Assembly (NCBI RefSeq): GCF_022429565.1
Contig: NZ_CP092487.1
Coordinates: forward strand, 2,870,001 to 2,934,000
From: Lutibacter sp. A64
GTDB lineage: Bacteria; Bacteroidota; Bacteroidia; Flavobacteriales; Flavobacteriaceae
DNA length: 64,000 nt
Direction: 5' to 3'
The translations under genes were made by a program, and so were the position numbers. Below are positions 44,551 to 58,380 of this stretch, in pieces (within the stretch, counting starts at the first letter, position 1; each line of letters starts with the position of its first letter). The notes under the pieces are model-generated. The model did no database searches and was not told the origin of the DNA. It saw only the letters and a list, made by a program, of their open reading frames with translations.

Positions 44551-46102
44551 GGTGTTTTACTTGCCTAATAACATCTATAATGGTTCCGTCTCTATATTCT
44601 ATTAAACCAACTATTTTATCTGTAAATTCTATTTCTTGTACTTCACCTACAATAGAAGCTATTTCTTCTTGTAAATCTTCTATTTTACGAACATTTAAAC
44701 CAGCTTTTATTAAATTTTCTTCCAATTCTGGTTTTAAAGGATTTACACAAATACCTCTTTCTGTTACTAAAACATCTATAGATTCTCCAGGAGTAACCAC
44801 CGTATGAATTGATTTTTTAACAATAGGAATTCTACCTCTAAAAGACGGACAAACAACAATGGTTAATGTTGCACCAGAAGCGGTATCGCAATGTCCACCA
44901 GAAGCGCCTCTAATAGTTCCATCGGAACCAGTTATAACATTTACGTTAAAATTAGTATCAATTTCTAGCGCGCCTAATACAACTATATCTAATTTATTTG
45001 TCATACAACCACAATTAAATGGATTGGCATATAAAGCCGCCGGAATTTCTATATGATTGCTGTTATTTATTAAAGATGAGCATACAGCAGCATCAAAAGA
45101 TTGTACATCAAAAATGGTATTAAATAAGCCTTCATTTAGCATATCAACTCCGTAAGAAGTTACACCACCTAAAATAAAACTACCTTTTATTTCGGCTTTT
45201 TTCATTTTTTCCCGAATGTATTTTGCAACGGCTAACGATGCACCACCTGCACCAACTTGAAATGAAAATCCGTTTTTAAAAGAACCAGAATGTTCAATTA
45301 CATTTGCGGCTAATTTTGCAATTCTTAAATCTATAGGCGATTTTGTAATACGTGTACTTCCTGTGGCAATTTTTGAAGCATCTCCAATAGAATCTATTTT
45401 AACCACATAATCAACAAAATTTTGAGTAATTGAAATAGGAATACAAGGGTAATCAACAATATTATCTGAAACCACAATTACTTGTTTTGCGTAGCGGGTA
45501 TCAATACTTGCATAACCCATAGAACCAAAGGCAGATTTACCTTTACAACCTGTTGCATTTCCTTCATTATCTGCGGCAGAAGCAGCAATAATAGCTAAAT
45601 CTACATTAATTTTTCCTGTATGAATTGCTCTAACTCTACCACCATGAGAATGTATAGTTACGGGTAAATCTAAAACACCTTCAGAAATAGCTTTACCAAT
45701 TTCACCTCTAATTCCAGAAGACCATATTTTAGTAATGGTTCCATCTTTTAAATATTTTAAAATTGGGTTATGGACCTCGTTTAATGAGGAAGAAGCTAAA
45801 GTGATGTTTTTTATACCCATTTTAGCTAAAATTTCTATTGAATTAACTAAAATATTATCACCATTTCTTAAATGATGATGGAAAGAAACCGTCATTCCAT
45901 CTTTAGGAGAAGTTTTAATAATAGCTTCTTCTAAAGTTTTACAAATTTTACTTTGATGCGGTAATTTAGCTTTATTTGGAGGTGGAATTGTAACTTCATC
46001 CATCCATCCTTTTTTAAGTTTTTCCCAAGCACCAACAAACATGTCTATTTTTCCAACACCTTCAATATATTCTGGAATTTCACGACCTATAACATTTTTC
46101 AT
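44543..46102 (-). CDS. citF: Citrate lyase alpha subunit (citrate:acetyl-ACP transferase)
   Basis: A 519-residue alpha subunit which transfers the acyl carrier from acetyl to citrate. The start MKNVIGREIPEYIEGVG, VSFHHHLRNGDNI, ILGGVTSYGVDMLNEGLF and GASGGHCDTASGA are characteristic. Full length. It is 12 bp after citE and overlaps citXG. Together with CitD and CitE it makes up the lyase complex in the cytoplasm. Confidence 0.97.
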   Translation of the reverse strand: MKNVIGREIPEYIEGVGKIDMFVGAWEKLKKGWMDEVTIPPPNKAKLPHQSKICKTLEEAIIKTSPKDGMTVSFHHHLRNGDNILVNSIEILAKMGIKNITLASSSLNEVHNPILKYLKDGTITKIWSSGIRGEIGKAISEGVLDLPVTIHSHGGRVRAIHTGKINVDLAIIAASAADNEGNATGCKGKSAFGSMGYASIDTRYAKQVIVVSDNIVDYPCIPISITQNFVDYVVKIDSIGDASKIATGSTRITKSPIDLRIAKLAANVIEHSGSFKNGFSFQVGAGGASLAVAKYIREKMKKAEIKGSFILGGVTSYGVDMLNEGLFNTIFDVQSFDAAVCSSLINNSNHIEIPAALYANPFNCGCMTNKLDIVVLGALEIDTNFNVNVITGSDGTIRGASGGHCDTASGATLTIVVCPSFRGRIPIVKKSIHTVVTPGESIDVLVTERGICVNPLKPELEENLIKAGLNVRKIEDLQEEIASIVGEVQEIEFTDKIVGLIEYRDGTIIDVIRQVKHHG

Positions 46103-46114
46103 AATTTAAAACTT

Positions 46115-46993
46115 TTAAATGGTATTGAAATCTATTTGAGCAAGTTCTAACACGTGCGTTGCTCTGGTAACTATTGGAGCATCAATCATTTTACCATCAA
46201 TAGCAAAAACACCAATGCCTAATTTTTTATTTTTCTTAAATTCTTTAATAATTCTATATGCTTTTCTAATTTCTTGATCTGTTGGCATATAAACTTCGTG
46301 AATAATATCAATTTGTCTTGGATTAATTACTGCTTTACCAGTAAAACCAATTTGTTTGGCATATTCTGTTTCTAAACGCAAGCCTTCTTCATCGTTTACA
46401 TCAACAAAAACAGTATCAATTACATCAATTTTATTTGCTTTTGCCGCCATTACAATCATTTTTCTGGCAAAATCAATTCCAGATCCATCTTTGGTACTTT
46501 TAATATTCATATCGGCAGTTAAATCTTGTCCGCCAATGGTTATTGCATCAACACGTTTAGAAAATTTAGCAATATCAAAAACGTTTTGAACACCCAAAGC
46601 GGTTTCAATCATTAAATGCAGCGTCATTTTATCATGCGGCAAACCGTGCTTATCTTCAATGTCTTCAATAATCTTAATAATTTTTGCTAATTCTTCAACA
46701 GATTCGGTTTTAGGAAAACGAATAGCATCTGGTTGAAGTGGTACAATTTCTTCTAAATCTTCCAATCCAAAAGGTGTGTCGATATGGTTTACTCTTACAC
46801 AAATTTCAGCATTGTAATAATCTATAGATTGAATCATATTTCTAACTAAAATACGCGCCGCATCTTTCTGATTTAATGCTACAGCATCTTCTAAGTCTAG
46901 TAATAAACTATCGGCGCCGTAAATTCCTCCTTGTTGCAACATAGCCGGATTGTTTCCAGGTATGTAAAGCATGGTTCTCCTTTTTTTCTTCAC
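46115..46993 (-). CDS. citE: Citrate lyase beta subunit (citryl-ACP lyase)
   Basis: A 292-residue HpcH/HpaI-fold subunit that cleaves citryl-ACP into acetyl-ACP and oxaloacetate. Visible are RRTMLYIPGNNPAML, DSLLLDLEDAVALNQKDAAR, the arginine in VRVNHIDTPFG, LHLMIETALGVQN (metal-binding Glu) and ITIGGQDLTADM. Full length. It follows citD after 41 bp. Confidence 0.97.
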   Translation of the reverse strand: MKKKRRTMLYIPGNNPAMLQQGGIYGADSLLLDLEDAVALNQKDAARILVRNMIQSIDYYNAEICVRVNHIDTPFGLEDLEEIVPLQPDAIRFPKTESVEELAKIIKIIEDIEDKHGLPHDKMTLHLMIETALGVQNVFDIAKFSKRVDAITIGGQDLTADMNIKSTKDGSGIDFARKMIVMAAKANKIDVIDTVFVDVNDEEGLRLETEYAKQIGFTGKAVINPRQIDIIHEVYMPTDQEIRKAYRIIKEFKKNKKLGIGVFAIDGKMIDAPIVTRATHVLELAQIDFNTI

Positions 46994-47034
46994 AAGTTAT
47001 TTATTTTAAAATTACGTTGTTTTTAACAAATTAA

Positions 47035-47325
47035 TTAGGCCATTGTAGCCTTTTGAATATTACAAGCTCGTTTAATAGCTGTTTCTAGGCGTGCATTAAT
47101 TGTTAGTTCTAAGGCTCCCTTATCTTTAGCAATTAAGTGAATGTCAGATATATTGTAACTATCTAATTTAGATATTATTAATTCTTTTATTGTGGTACCA
47201 TATTCTAACATAACAGAAGAATCAATATCTATATTTCTACCAGAATTTGGTTCTACAGGTTCAATTAAAATAATAATATCACTCGATTCAAAAGAACCAG
47301 ATTGCGACTTTCTAATTATTTCCAT
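47035..47325 (-). CDS. citD: Citrate lyase gamma subunit (acyl carrier protein)
   Basis: A 96-residue carrier protein bearing the covalent dephospho-CoA derivative. The attachment site Ser14 lies in SQSGSFESSDIIILIEP, the same position as in the Klebsiella protein; later segments VMLEYGTTIKELI and AKDKGALELTINARLETAI are typical. First gene of the operon, about 40 bp after a good promoter. Confidence 0.95.
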   Translation of the reverse strand: MEIIRKSQSGSFESSDIIILIEPVEPNSGRNIDIDSSVMLEYGTTIKELIISKLDSYNISDIHLIAKDKGALELTINARLETAIKRACNIQKATMA

Positions 47326-47364
47326 TTTAATTAAATTTTACTAAAAAAATTAATACTTATTTAA

Positions 47365-47420
47365 CAAAATTAGACAGTTGTTTTTTCTCTTACAAGTTAA
47401 AAACCAATAATTAAATTGGT
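47365..47420 (-). promoter_or_regulatory. Promoter of the citrate lyase operon with upstream palindrome
   Basis: On the minus strand TTG (47395-47393) and TAATTTTG (47372-47365) are separated by 20 bp, an ideal Bacteroidota promoter. Directly upstream lies ACCAAT-6 bp-ATTGGT (47403-47420), a dyad in the place expected for an activator site. The regulator is unknown and not encoded next to the operon. Confidence 0.7.
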
Positions 47421-47567
47421 AGTTTTTACCTTTTTATTGAACATAATTTATTAGAAATACAAGATTTATAAGTAGGCAAATAAGTAACGCTATTTTTATT
47501 AAGATAAATGAGTCTATTTAGTCTTTTTTTTAAATTTAAAATAATAATTTTTAAAGAATATAAAACG

Positions 47568-47575
47568 TATTTTTG
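47568..47575 (+). promoter_or_regulatory. -7 element of the NUDIX gene
   Basis: TATTTTTG is an exact TAnnTTTG match, 37 bp before the ATG at 47613. Confidence 0.5.
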
Positions 47576-47612
47576 ATGAAGTTTTTATCAATAAAAAAGT
47601 GTTTTAAATTTT

Positions 47613-48194
47613 ATGAAGAATTCAAGAGTTAAAATAAATACAGTAAAAAATTTAGCGAACGATTATTACAAGTTAGACAAAGTAAATTTTGATTATAAAA
47701 CAAAAGATGGAATTTGGCAAAATCAGAGCAGAGAATGTTACGATAGAGGAGATGGTGCTTGTATTTTATTATATAATCCATTAAAAAAAACAGTTATTTT
47801 AACCAAGCAATTTAGAATGCCAAGTTATTTAAATGAAAATGAAGATGGAATGATGCTTGAAGTTTGCGCAGGTTTATTAGATAAAGACGATCCGTTTACG
47901 TGTATAAAAAAAGAAGCAGAAGAAGAAACGGGTTATAAAATTAACAATCCTACAAAAGTATTTGAATTGTACTCTACACCAGGAGCAGTAACAGAAAAAA
48001 TACATTATTTTATTGCAGAATATAATGATGCTATGAAAATTTCTGAAGGAGGAGGTTTAGAAGAAGAAACAGAAGAAATAGAAGTGATTGAATTTAATTT
48101 TGAAGAAACTCTTAACTTAATTAAAACAGGTGAAATTTGCGATGCTAAAACAGTAATTTTACTGCAATATGCTAAAATTAATAACTTGGTTTAA
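47613..48194 (+). CDS. NUDIX hydrolase, NudK/GDP-mannose pyrophosphatase type
   Basis: A 193-residue NUDIX hydrolase. The Nudix helix is GLLDKDDPFTCIKKEAEEET (87-106), with Asp and Lys replacing one Glu and one Arg of the consensus, as in NudK relatives. MLEVCAGLL before it and YSTPGAVTEKIHYFIAEY after it support the NudK/ADP-sugar pyrophosphatase group. Likely cleaves GDP-mannose or a similar sugar nucleotide. Confidence 0.9.
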   Translation: MKNSRVKINTVKNLANDYYKLDKVNFDYKTKDGIWQNQSRECYDRGDGACILLYNPLKKTVILTKQFRMPSYLNENEDGMMLEVCAGLLDKDDPFTCIKKEAEEETGYKINNPTKVFELYSTPGAVTEKIHYFIAEYNDAMKISEGGGLEEETEEIEVIEFNFEETLNLIKTGEICDAKTVILLQYAKINNLV

Positions 48195-48242
48195 TGATTG
48201 ATTAAATTAGAATGATAAGCTTAAAAGCTCTAACAAAAATTA

Positions 48243-49046
48243 CTAAAAATATTCTTTAATTGCTTTTGCAACACCATCGTTTTTATTGGTGTCTGTAACG
48301 GCATCTGCTACTTTTAGCACTTCATAATTTGCGTTTGCAACCGCTACACCTAAGCCTACGGCTTTTAGCATTTCTATATCGTTATAATTATCGCCAAAAG
48401 CAACTACATTATCCATTGAAAGTGTTGGAAAACATTGATCTAAAATAATATCAATAGCGGTTTTTTTAGAAATATCTTTATGTGAAATTTCAATATAAGT
48501 ATCTTTAGAACGGTACAACATTATTTCATTTGAAAACGTACTTTCTAACGATTTATACAAAGTATCTATTTCAGAAGCATCTCCCATACACATTATTTTA
48601 TGAGCGCCTTTTCCTTCAGAATTCCAAGTTGCTAAAACTTCAGTATTTGGTTTTACAGTTGGTGTAACTTTTGTATTATTTTCTTCTCTTTTAGCCCAAT
48701 AATCCATTGAAGGTACATACCATTCATCTGCATGAAACAAGCTTAAATGTATAGAAGTATTTGTACATTGGTTTATGATTTCTTCTAATACATTATTTTT
48801 AATAAAAGTAGAATGTAAAACTTTATTGTTAGTTAAAATTAAACCACCGTTATAAGCAACCAAAGGTGTGTTTTCATTTTTAAATTCTTGTTGTAAATGA
48901 CGCATTCCTTTAGGCATTCTAGATGAAATTAGCACTAATGGAATTGGCGCTACCCTTTGCACTTGTTCAATAGTAGTTTTAGATAATTCTCTGTCTTTAT
49001 TTAACAATGTACCATCTATATCAGTACAAATTAATTGATAACTCAT
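48243..49046 (-). CDS. Cof-type HAD phosphatase
   Basis: A 267-residue HAD hydrolase of the Cof/YbhA type. Motif I is CTDIDGTLL (catalytic Asp9 and Asp11), motif II VLISSRMPKG, and motif III/IV reads KKTAIDIIL with VVAFGDNYNDIEML. A C2-type cap lies between. It dephosphorylates a small phosphometabolite such as a sugar phosphate or pyridoxal phosphate. The substrate is not predictable. Own promoter. Confidence 0.93.
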   Translation of the reverse strand: MSYQLICTDIDGTLLNKDRELSKTTIEQVQRVAPIPLVLISSRMPKGMRHLQQEFKNENTPLVAYNGGLILTNNKVLHSTFIKNNVLEEIINQCTNTSIHLSLFHADEWYVPSMDYWAKREENNTKVTPTVKPNTEVLATWNSEGKGAHKIMCMGDASEIDTLYKSLESTFSNEIMLYRSKDTYIEISHKDISKKTAIDIILDQCFPTLSMDNVVAFGDNYNDIEMLKAVGLGVAVANANYEVLKVADAVTDTNKNDGVAKAIKEYF

Positions 49047-49068
49047 ATATAGTTTTATAAATACGTGG

Positions 49069-49076
49069 CAAACTTA
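49069..49076 (-). promoter_or_regulatory. -7 element of the HAD phosphatase gene
   Basis: Minus-strand TAAGTTTG (49076-49069) is an exact TAnnTTTG match, 22 bp before the ATG at 49046. Confidence 0.6.
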
Positions 49077-49173
49077 ATAATTAATGTTATTTAATTTTGT
49101 TGATTGTTAAAGAATTAACGAAATCGATAGAATTGCTATTTTTTATAGGGATTATTAGTTAAAAGTAATAGTG

Positions 49174-49181
49174 TACCTTTG
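49174..49181 (+). promoter_or_regulatory. -7 element of the second DEAD-box helicase
   Basis: TACCTTTG is an exact TAnnTTTG match, 19 bp before the ATG at 49201. It overlaps the in-frame GTG at 49171, excluding that codon as start. Confidence 0.65.
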
Positions 49182-49200
49182 CAAACTTATAAATAAATAT

Positions 49201-50481
49201 ATGACATTTAAAGATTTAGCAATTATAGAGCCGATATTAAAAGCGCTCCAAGAAGAAGGTTATACACACCCAACACCAATTCAAGAACAAGCAATACCAA
49301 TTTTATTAAATAGAAAAGATTTACTAGGCTGTGCACAAACAGGTACTGGTAAAACTGCAGCATTTACAATACCAATTTTACAACATTTATATAATAGCAA
49401 AGGAGATACTAAAGGAAAACGAAAAATAAAATCGCTTATAGTTACACCAACTAGAGAATTAGCCATACAAATTAATGAGAATATTACCAATTATGGTAAA
49501 TATACAGGACTTAAAAATGTAGTTATTTTTGGAGGTGTGAAACAAGGCGGACAAACAGATGCTTTAAGACGTGGAACTGATATTTTGGTTGCCACACCAG
49601 GAAGATTATTAGATTTAATTTCTCAAGGGTTTATTAGTTTACAAGACATTAAATATTTTGTATTAGATGAAGCTGACCAAATGTTGGATATGGGTTTTAT
49701 TCATGATATTAAAAAAATTATTGCAAAATTACCTTTTAAAAGACAATCGCTTTTCTTTTCAGCTACTATGCCACCTGCCATTGCAGAACTTTCTAGTAAA
49801 ATTTTAAATAATTATGAAAGAGTTACTATAAAACCAAAACAAGCAACTGCAGAAAAAGTAGAACAAGCCGTTTATTTTGTTAGTAAACCAAATAAAACAA
49901 AACTATTAATTCATTTAATTGAAGAAAATCCAGAAGCATCTATCTTAGTATTTTCTAGAACAAAACATGGAGCCGACAAAATTGTACGTGTTTTAGGAAA
50001 AGCGCATATTAAATCTGCTGCAATACACGGAAATAAATCTCAAGGAGCACGACAAAGAGCTTTAGGAAACTTTAAAAAAGGAGAATTAAATATTTTAATA
50101 GCAACAGATATTGCTGCAAGAGGTATAGATGTTGAAGAATTAAGTTTGGTAATTAATTACGATTTACCAAATATTCCAGAAACGTATGTACATAGAATTG
50201 GTAGAACAGGACGAGCAAAAGCAAGTGGAATTGCTTTGTCTTTTTGCAATCAAGAAGAAAAAGCATATTTAAAAGATATTCAAAAACTAATAAATCAACA
50301 AATACCTTTAATTGAAGATCATCCTTTTCCTTTAGATGAAAATGAAGAAATTCCATTAGCTACAAAGCCTTCAAAAAACCAACGTAAAAAGGCAAAACGA
50401 AGAGCAGAACACAATCCAAAAGAAGGAGGAAATTCTAATAAATCGAAACGTAAAAAATACTATCCTAGAAAAAGAGCATAG
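49201..50481 (+). CDS. DEAD-box RNA helicase (RhlE-like, second paralogue)
   Basis: A 426-residue helicase with [55 protein letters not shown] and HRIGRTGRA. The C-terminal tail from about 385 is strongly basic ([13 protein letters not shown] and [12 protein letters not shown]) and probably binds RNA. It parallels the helicase at 12527 but has a longer tail. The ATG at 49201 is chosen because the promoter overlaps the upstream GTG. Confidence 0.95.
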   Translation: MTFKDLAIIEPILKALQEEGYTHPTPIQEQAIPILLNRKDLLGCAQTGTGKTAAFTIPILQHLYNSKGDTKGKRKIKSLIVTPTRELAIQINENITNYGKYTGLKNVVIFGGVKQGGQTDALRRGTDILVATPGRLLDLISQGFISLQDIKYFVLDEADQMLDMGFIHDIKKIIAKLPFKRQSLFFSATMPPAIAELSSKILNNYERVTIKPKQATAEKVEQAVYFVSKPNKTKLLIHLIEENPEASILVFSRTKHGADKIVRVLGKAHIKSAAIHGNKSQGARQRALGNFKKGELNILIATDIAARGIDVEELSLVINYDLPNIPETYVHRIGRTGRAKASGIALSFCNQEEKAYLKDIQKLINQQIPLIEDHPFPLDENEEIPLATKPSKNQRKKAKRRAEHNPKEGGNSNKSKRKKYYPRKRA

Positions 50482-50484
50482 TTT

Positions 50485-50524
50485 AAAAAAAGCTGTTTCA
50501 AATTTTTGAAACAGCCTTTTTTTT
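50485..50524. terminator. Bidirectional terminator after the helicase
   Basis: GCTGTTTCAAA (50492-50502) pairs perfectly with TTTGAAACAGC (50505-50515), with A and T runs on the two sides. It ends the helicase transcript and the minus-strand sulfatase cluster ending at 50567. Confidence 0.88.
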
Positions 50525-50566
50525 ACACTTATTTTATGGTGAATTTTATAAACTTTTAGAATTAGT

Positions 50567-51922
50567 TTATTTCATACGTTCTGCATTTTTAGATTGCCAA
50601 TCGGCTAAATAAGCTTCTAATTCTTTAACTATTTCAGGCTCTTTATCTGCAAGATTAACTTTTTCTCCTATATCATCTTTTAAATTGTACAATTCTATTT
50701 TTTGTTTTTTCACATATTTTAAAAGTTTCCAATCGCCTTTACGTACAGCAGCATTATTTCGTTGCCAAAAAAGAATTTCATGAGGTTCACTTGTTTTTTC
50801 ACCTTTTAAAAACGGAATTAAATCAACCCCATCTAATGGTTTTGGATTATTTGCTGGATTACCACCTGCTAAATTTAAAAATGTTGGAAATAAGTCTAAC
50901 GAAATAACTGGAGCATTATATTCTGTGTTTTCAGCCAGTGTACCAGGCATACTTAATAAAAATGGCACACGATTACCACCTTCTAGTTCAGAGCCTTTAA
51001 AACCTCTAAGAGGCCAATTATTGGTATGCATTTGTGTACTTTGTCCTCCGTTATCATTAACCCACACAACAAGCGTGTTTTTACGTAGTCCTTTTTCTTC
51101 AAGATAATTTAAAAGTTTTCCAAAATTACGGTCTAAAGAATTTGTCATTCCACCAGTAATACGTCGTACTGGATCTTTAAGATTTTGGTATGGTAACATA
51201 TCTTCTGGCTCCGTTTCTAGCGGATGGTGTATTGCATTGTACGAAAGATATAAAAAGAAAGGTTTGTTTTCTTTTTCACTAACATTCATAAATTCAATAG
51301 CTTTATCTGTAAATAAATCTGTTGTATAAAAATCCATTTCAGACTCATTTAATAAAGTGCGGTTATGGCGAAGATTGTTTCTGTAAACTGCTGCACTATC
51401 TTTAACTTGCGTTTGAGGATAATAACTTCTACTTCCTGAAAGAAATCCATAAAAATAATCGAAACCTCGATCGTTAGGATGAAAATTTTCTTGATAGCCC
51501 ATATGCCATTTTCCTATAATACCTGTGCTATATCCTTCTTTTTGCATAGCATCTGCAATAGTTGTTTCGCTTTTAGGTAAATTTTGATATTGTTTAGGAT
51601 TCATAAAAAATCCAAAGCGTTGTTGGTAACGTCCTGTAAGAAGTCCAGCTCTTGAAGGACCGCATACAGAAGCACTTACATAGCCGTTGGTACAAAATAT
51701 ACCAGTAGCTGCAAGTCTATCTATTTGAGGTGTTTTAAAATCTTCGGAACCTTGAAAACCATAATCGTGATAACCAGCATCGTCTGTTAGAATAAATAAA
51801 ATATTTGGTTTTGAAGTATTTTTATGCTGTGCATTGCTATTAAAAAAAAATCCTAAAAAAAACAGTAAAATTGTTTTAAATAGGATCCTTTTTTTTGAGT
51901 TTTTAAATATATAATTTTTCAT
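50567..51922 (-). CDS. S1-family sulfatase, secreted
   Basis: A 451-residue formylglycine sulfatase. Signal peptide about 1-32 (hydrophobic LFKTILLFFLGFFFNSNAQ). The metal site starts PNILFILTDDAG, and the catalytic Cys87 lies in VCGPSRAGLLTG, the substrate of the formylglycine-generating enzyme. GKWHMG and WVNDNGG complete the active site. Unlike its neighbours it is not a lipoprotein. Last gene of the minus-strand glycan cluster, separated from lacZ-type GH2 by an 18-bp-stem hairpin. Exact sulfate position not predictable. Confidence 0.93.
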   Translation of the reverse strand: MKNYIFKNSKKRILFKTILLFFLGFFFNSNAQHKNTSKPNILFILTDDAGYHDYGFQGSEDFKTPQIDRLAATGIFCTNGYVSASVCGPSRAGLLTGRYQQRFGFFMNPKQYQNLPKSETTIADAMQKEGYSTGIIGKWHMGYQENFHPNDRGFDYFYGFLSGSRSYYPQTQVKDSAAVYRNNLRHNRTLLNESEMDFYTTDLFTDKAIEFMNVSEKENKPFFLYLSYNAIHHPLETEPEDMLPYQNLKDPVRRITGGMTNSLDRNFGKLLNYLEEKGLRKNTLVVWVNDNGGQSTQMHTNNWPLRGFKGSELEGGNRVPFLLSMPGTLAENTEYNAPVISLDLFPTFLNLAGGNPANNPKPLDGVDLIPFLKGEKTSEPHEILFWQRNNAAVRKGDWKLLKYVKKQKIELYNLKDDIGEKVNLADKEPEIVKELEAYLADWQSKNAERMK

Positions 51923-51976
51923 ATTATAGTTATTTCAGGCTTTAATTATTTATTAAAACAAACTGTGTTTTTAATA

Positions 51977-52016
51977 TTTTAATTCACTGTGATTGCAAAA
52001 TCACAGTGAATTAAAA
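51977..52016. repeat. 18-bp-stem hairpin between GH2 and sulfatase genes
   Basis: TTTTAATTCACTGTGATT (51977-51994), a four-base loop GCAA and its exact inverse (51999-52016). The arms end in A on either strand and no U-run follows, so it does not fit a Rho-independent terminator. It may mark an RNA processing or stability site inside a polycistronic message. Confidence 0.75.
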
Positions 52017-52031
52017 GAATATTTAAAAAAA

Positions 52032-56808
<4,777 letters not shown>

Positions 56809-56852
56809 ATTATAAATTTATTATTCTTTAAATTTTAGTTAACGTTTTTTAA

Positions 56853-56891
56853 TTATAACCCCTCATTTTGTAAAAAAATGAAGGATTATAA
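56853..56891. repeat. 17-bp-stem hairpin between two sulfatase genes
   Basis: TTATAACCCCTCATTTT (56853-56869) and AAAATGAAGGATTATAA (56875-56891) pair with two G-U positions and a five-base loop. No U-run follows on either strand. Same style as 51977-52016. Confidence 0.7.
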
Positions 56892-56934
56892 ACATTTATT
56901 AAACTCAAACAAAATTTCATTAATCTAGATATTA

Positions 56935-58380
56935 TTATTTTTCATATCCAAAGCTAAATTCTTTAGAAAACGAATGTTCATTGTTCATAATTTCAGAAAT
57001 CTTTTTAACAATTTCTGGATTTTCATTTGCAATATTATGTTCTTCACCAATATCATTAGCTAAATTATAAAGCTCTATAGGTGCATTAGAATTAGTATTC
57101 ATTTTTAAGCGAATTCCTTTCCAATTACCTAATCTAACAGCTTGTTTTCCTCCTTGTTCATGAAATTCCCAATATAAATAGCTATGTTCTTCTTGTTTTT
57201 TTCCGATTAATTCAGGTAAAAATGAAATACCATTAATAGTTTCGGGTGTATTAACTTGTGCAATTTCACAAAATGTTGGCATTACATCCCAAAAAGCAGA
57301 AATATGATTAGATGTTGAATTTGCATTTATTTTTTCTGGCCAATACGCAATCATTGGAACACGAATTCCGCCTTCATACAAATCGCGTTTCACGCCTTTT
57401 AATTCGCCATTGCTGTTAAAATATTTTGGATCAGCACCACCTTCTTGGTGAGGACCATTATCTGAAGTAAAAATAATAATGGTATTTTCAGCAATGCCAG
57501 CTTTTTCTAATTTATTTCTAATTTCGCCAACATGTGTATCTAAAAGATGAACCATAGCAGCAAAAGCAGCGTGCGCCTCTCTTTGAGTACCATAACCTCC
57601 GTTTTTGTAAGCTTTTCCATCATCAACTCCATTAAAAGTTTTTTCAGGTAAAAGTTTACCTCTATATTTTGTGATATATTTTTCTGGTAATAACAGTTCT
57701 GCATGTGGTATTATAGTTGGGTAATACATAAAAAAGGTAGTATCTTTATTTTTTTCTATAAATGAAAGTGCTTGTTCATGAATTAGTTCTGGAGCATAGG
57801 TCTCAGTTTTTTTTCCGCTATTGCCTTCAAGCATTATTTTTGTTTGATTGTGCCATAGATGGTATGGATAATAATTATGTGCAATTCTTTGACAATTATA
57901 TCCGTAAAACTCATCAAAACCTTGATTGTTCGGATCTCCTTCAGAACCGGGATATCCTAATCCCCATTTACCAAAAGCACCTGTAACATAACCAGCAGAT
58001 TTTAATAGTTCTGGAACAGTTACTATAGAAGATTTTATTGGTAACTGCCCTTCATCTGTTACTCTTTTATTTCCACGAATAAATGTATTTCCAGTATGTT
58101 GTCCTGTCATTAAAGTAGAACGAGAAGGTGCACATACTGTAGAACCTGCGTAATGATCTGTAAAAAACATACCATCTTTTGCTAATTTATCTATGTTTGG
58201 CGTAGCAAATTTTTCTTGACCATTAAAACTGATATCACCATAGCCTAAATCGTCTGCCAATATGTAGATAATATTAGGTTTTTTAGTTTCAGTAGTTTTT
58301 GTGTTTTGTTTTTTAATAGTACAACCGCCTATTGAAAACAATAGAGAAATTGAGCATATTATTTTTATTGTAGAGTTCAT
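56935..58380 (-). CDS. S1-family sulfatase, lipoprotein (paralogue A)
   Basis: A 481-residue sulfatase. Lipobox SIGGC places the anchor on Cys20. PNIIYILADDLGYGDISFNG opens the active site; catalytic Cys83 lies in TVCAPSRSTLMTGQHTG; GKWGLGYPGSEGDPNNQGF and FTSDNGPHQEGG follow. It is nearly identical by eye over long stretches to the sulfatase at 61398, so the two arose by recent duplication. They lie on opposite strands with a GH2 enzyme between them. Confidence 0.94.
   Translation of the reverse strand: MNSTIKIICSISLLFSIGGCTIKKQNTKTTETKKPNIIYILADDLGYGDISFNGQEKFATPNIDKLAKDGMFFTDHYAGSTVCAPSRSTLMTGQHTGNTFIRGNKRVTDEGQLPIKSSIVTVPELLKSAGYVTGAFGKWGLGYPGSEGDPNNQGFDEFYGYNCQRIAHNYYPYHLWHNQTKIMLEGNSGKKTETYAPELIHEQALSFIEKNKDTTFFMYYPTIIPHAELLLPEKYITKYRGKLLPEKTFNGVDDGKAYKNGGYGTQREAHAAFAAMVHLLDTHVGEIRNKLEKAGIAENTIIIFTSDNGPHQEGGADPKYFNSNGELKGVKRDLYEGGIRVPMIAYWPEKINANSTSNHISAFWDVMPTFCEIAQVNTPETINGISFLPELIGKKQEEHSYLYWEFHEQGGKQAVRLGNWKGIRLKMNTNSNAPIELYNLANDIGEEHNIANENPEIVKKISEIMNNEHSFSKEFSFGYEK

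Noticed and set aside
42086..47325. ATP-citrate lyase of the reductive TCA cycle
   Set aside because: The genes encode the three-subunit ATP-independent lyase with CitD carrier and its activation enzymes, not AclA/AclB.
51977..52016. Rho-independent terminator after the LacZ-type gene
   Set aside because: The stem is perfect but neither strand has a U-run after it; reported as a hairpin repeat instead.
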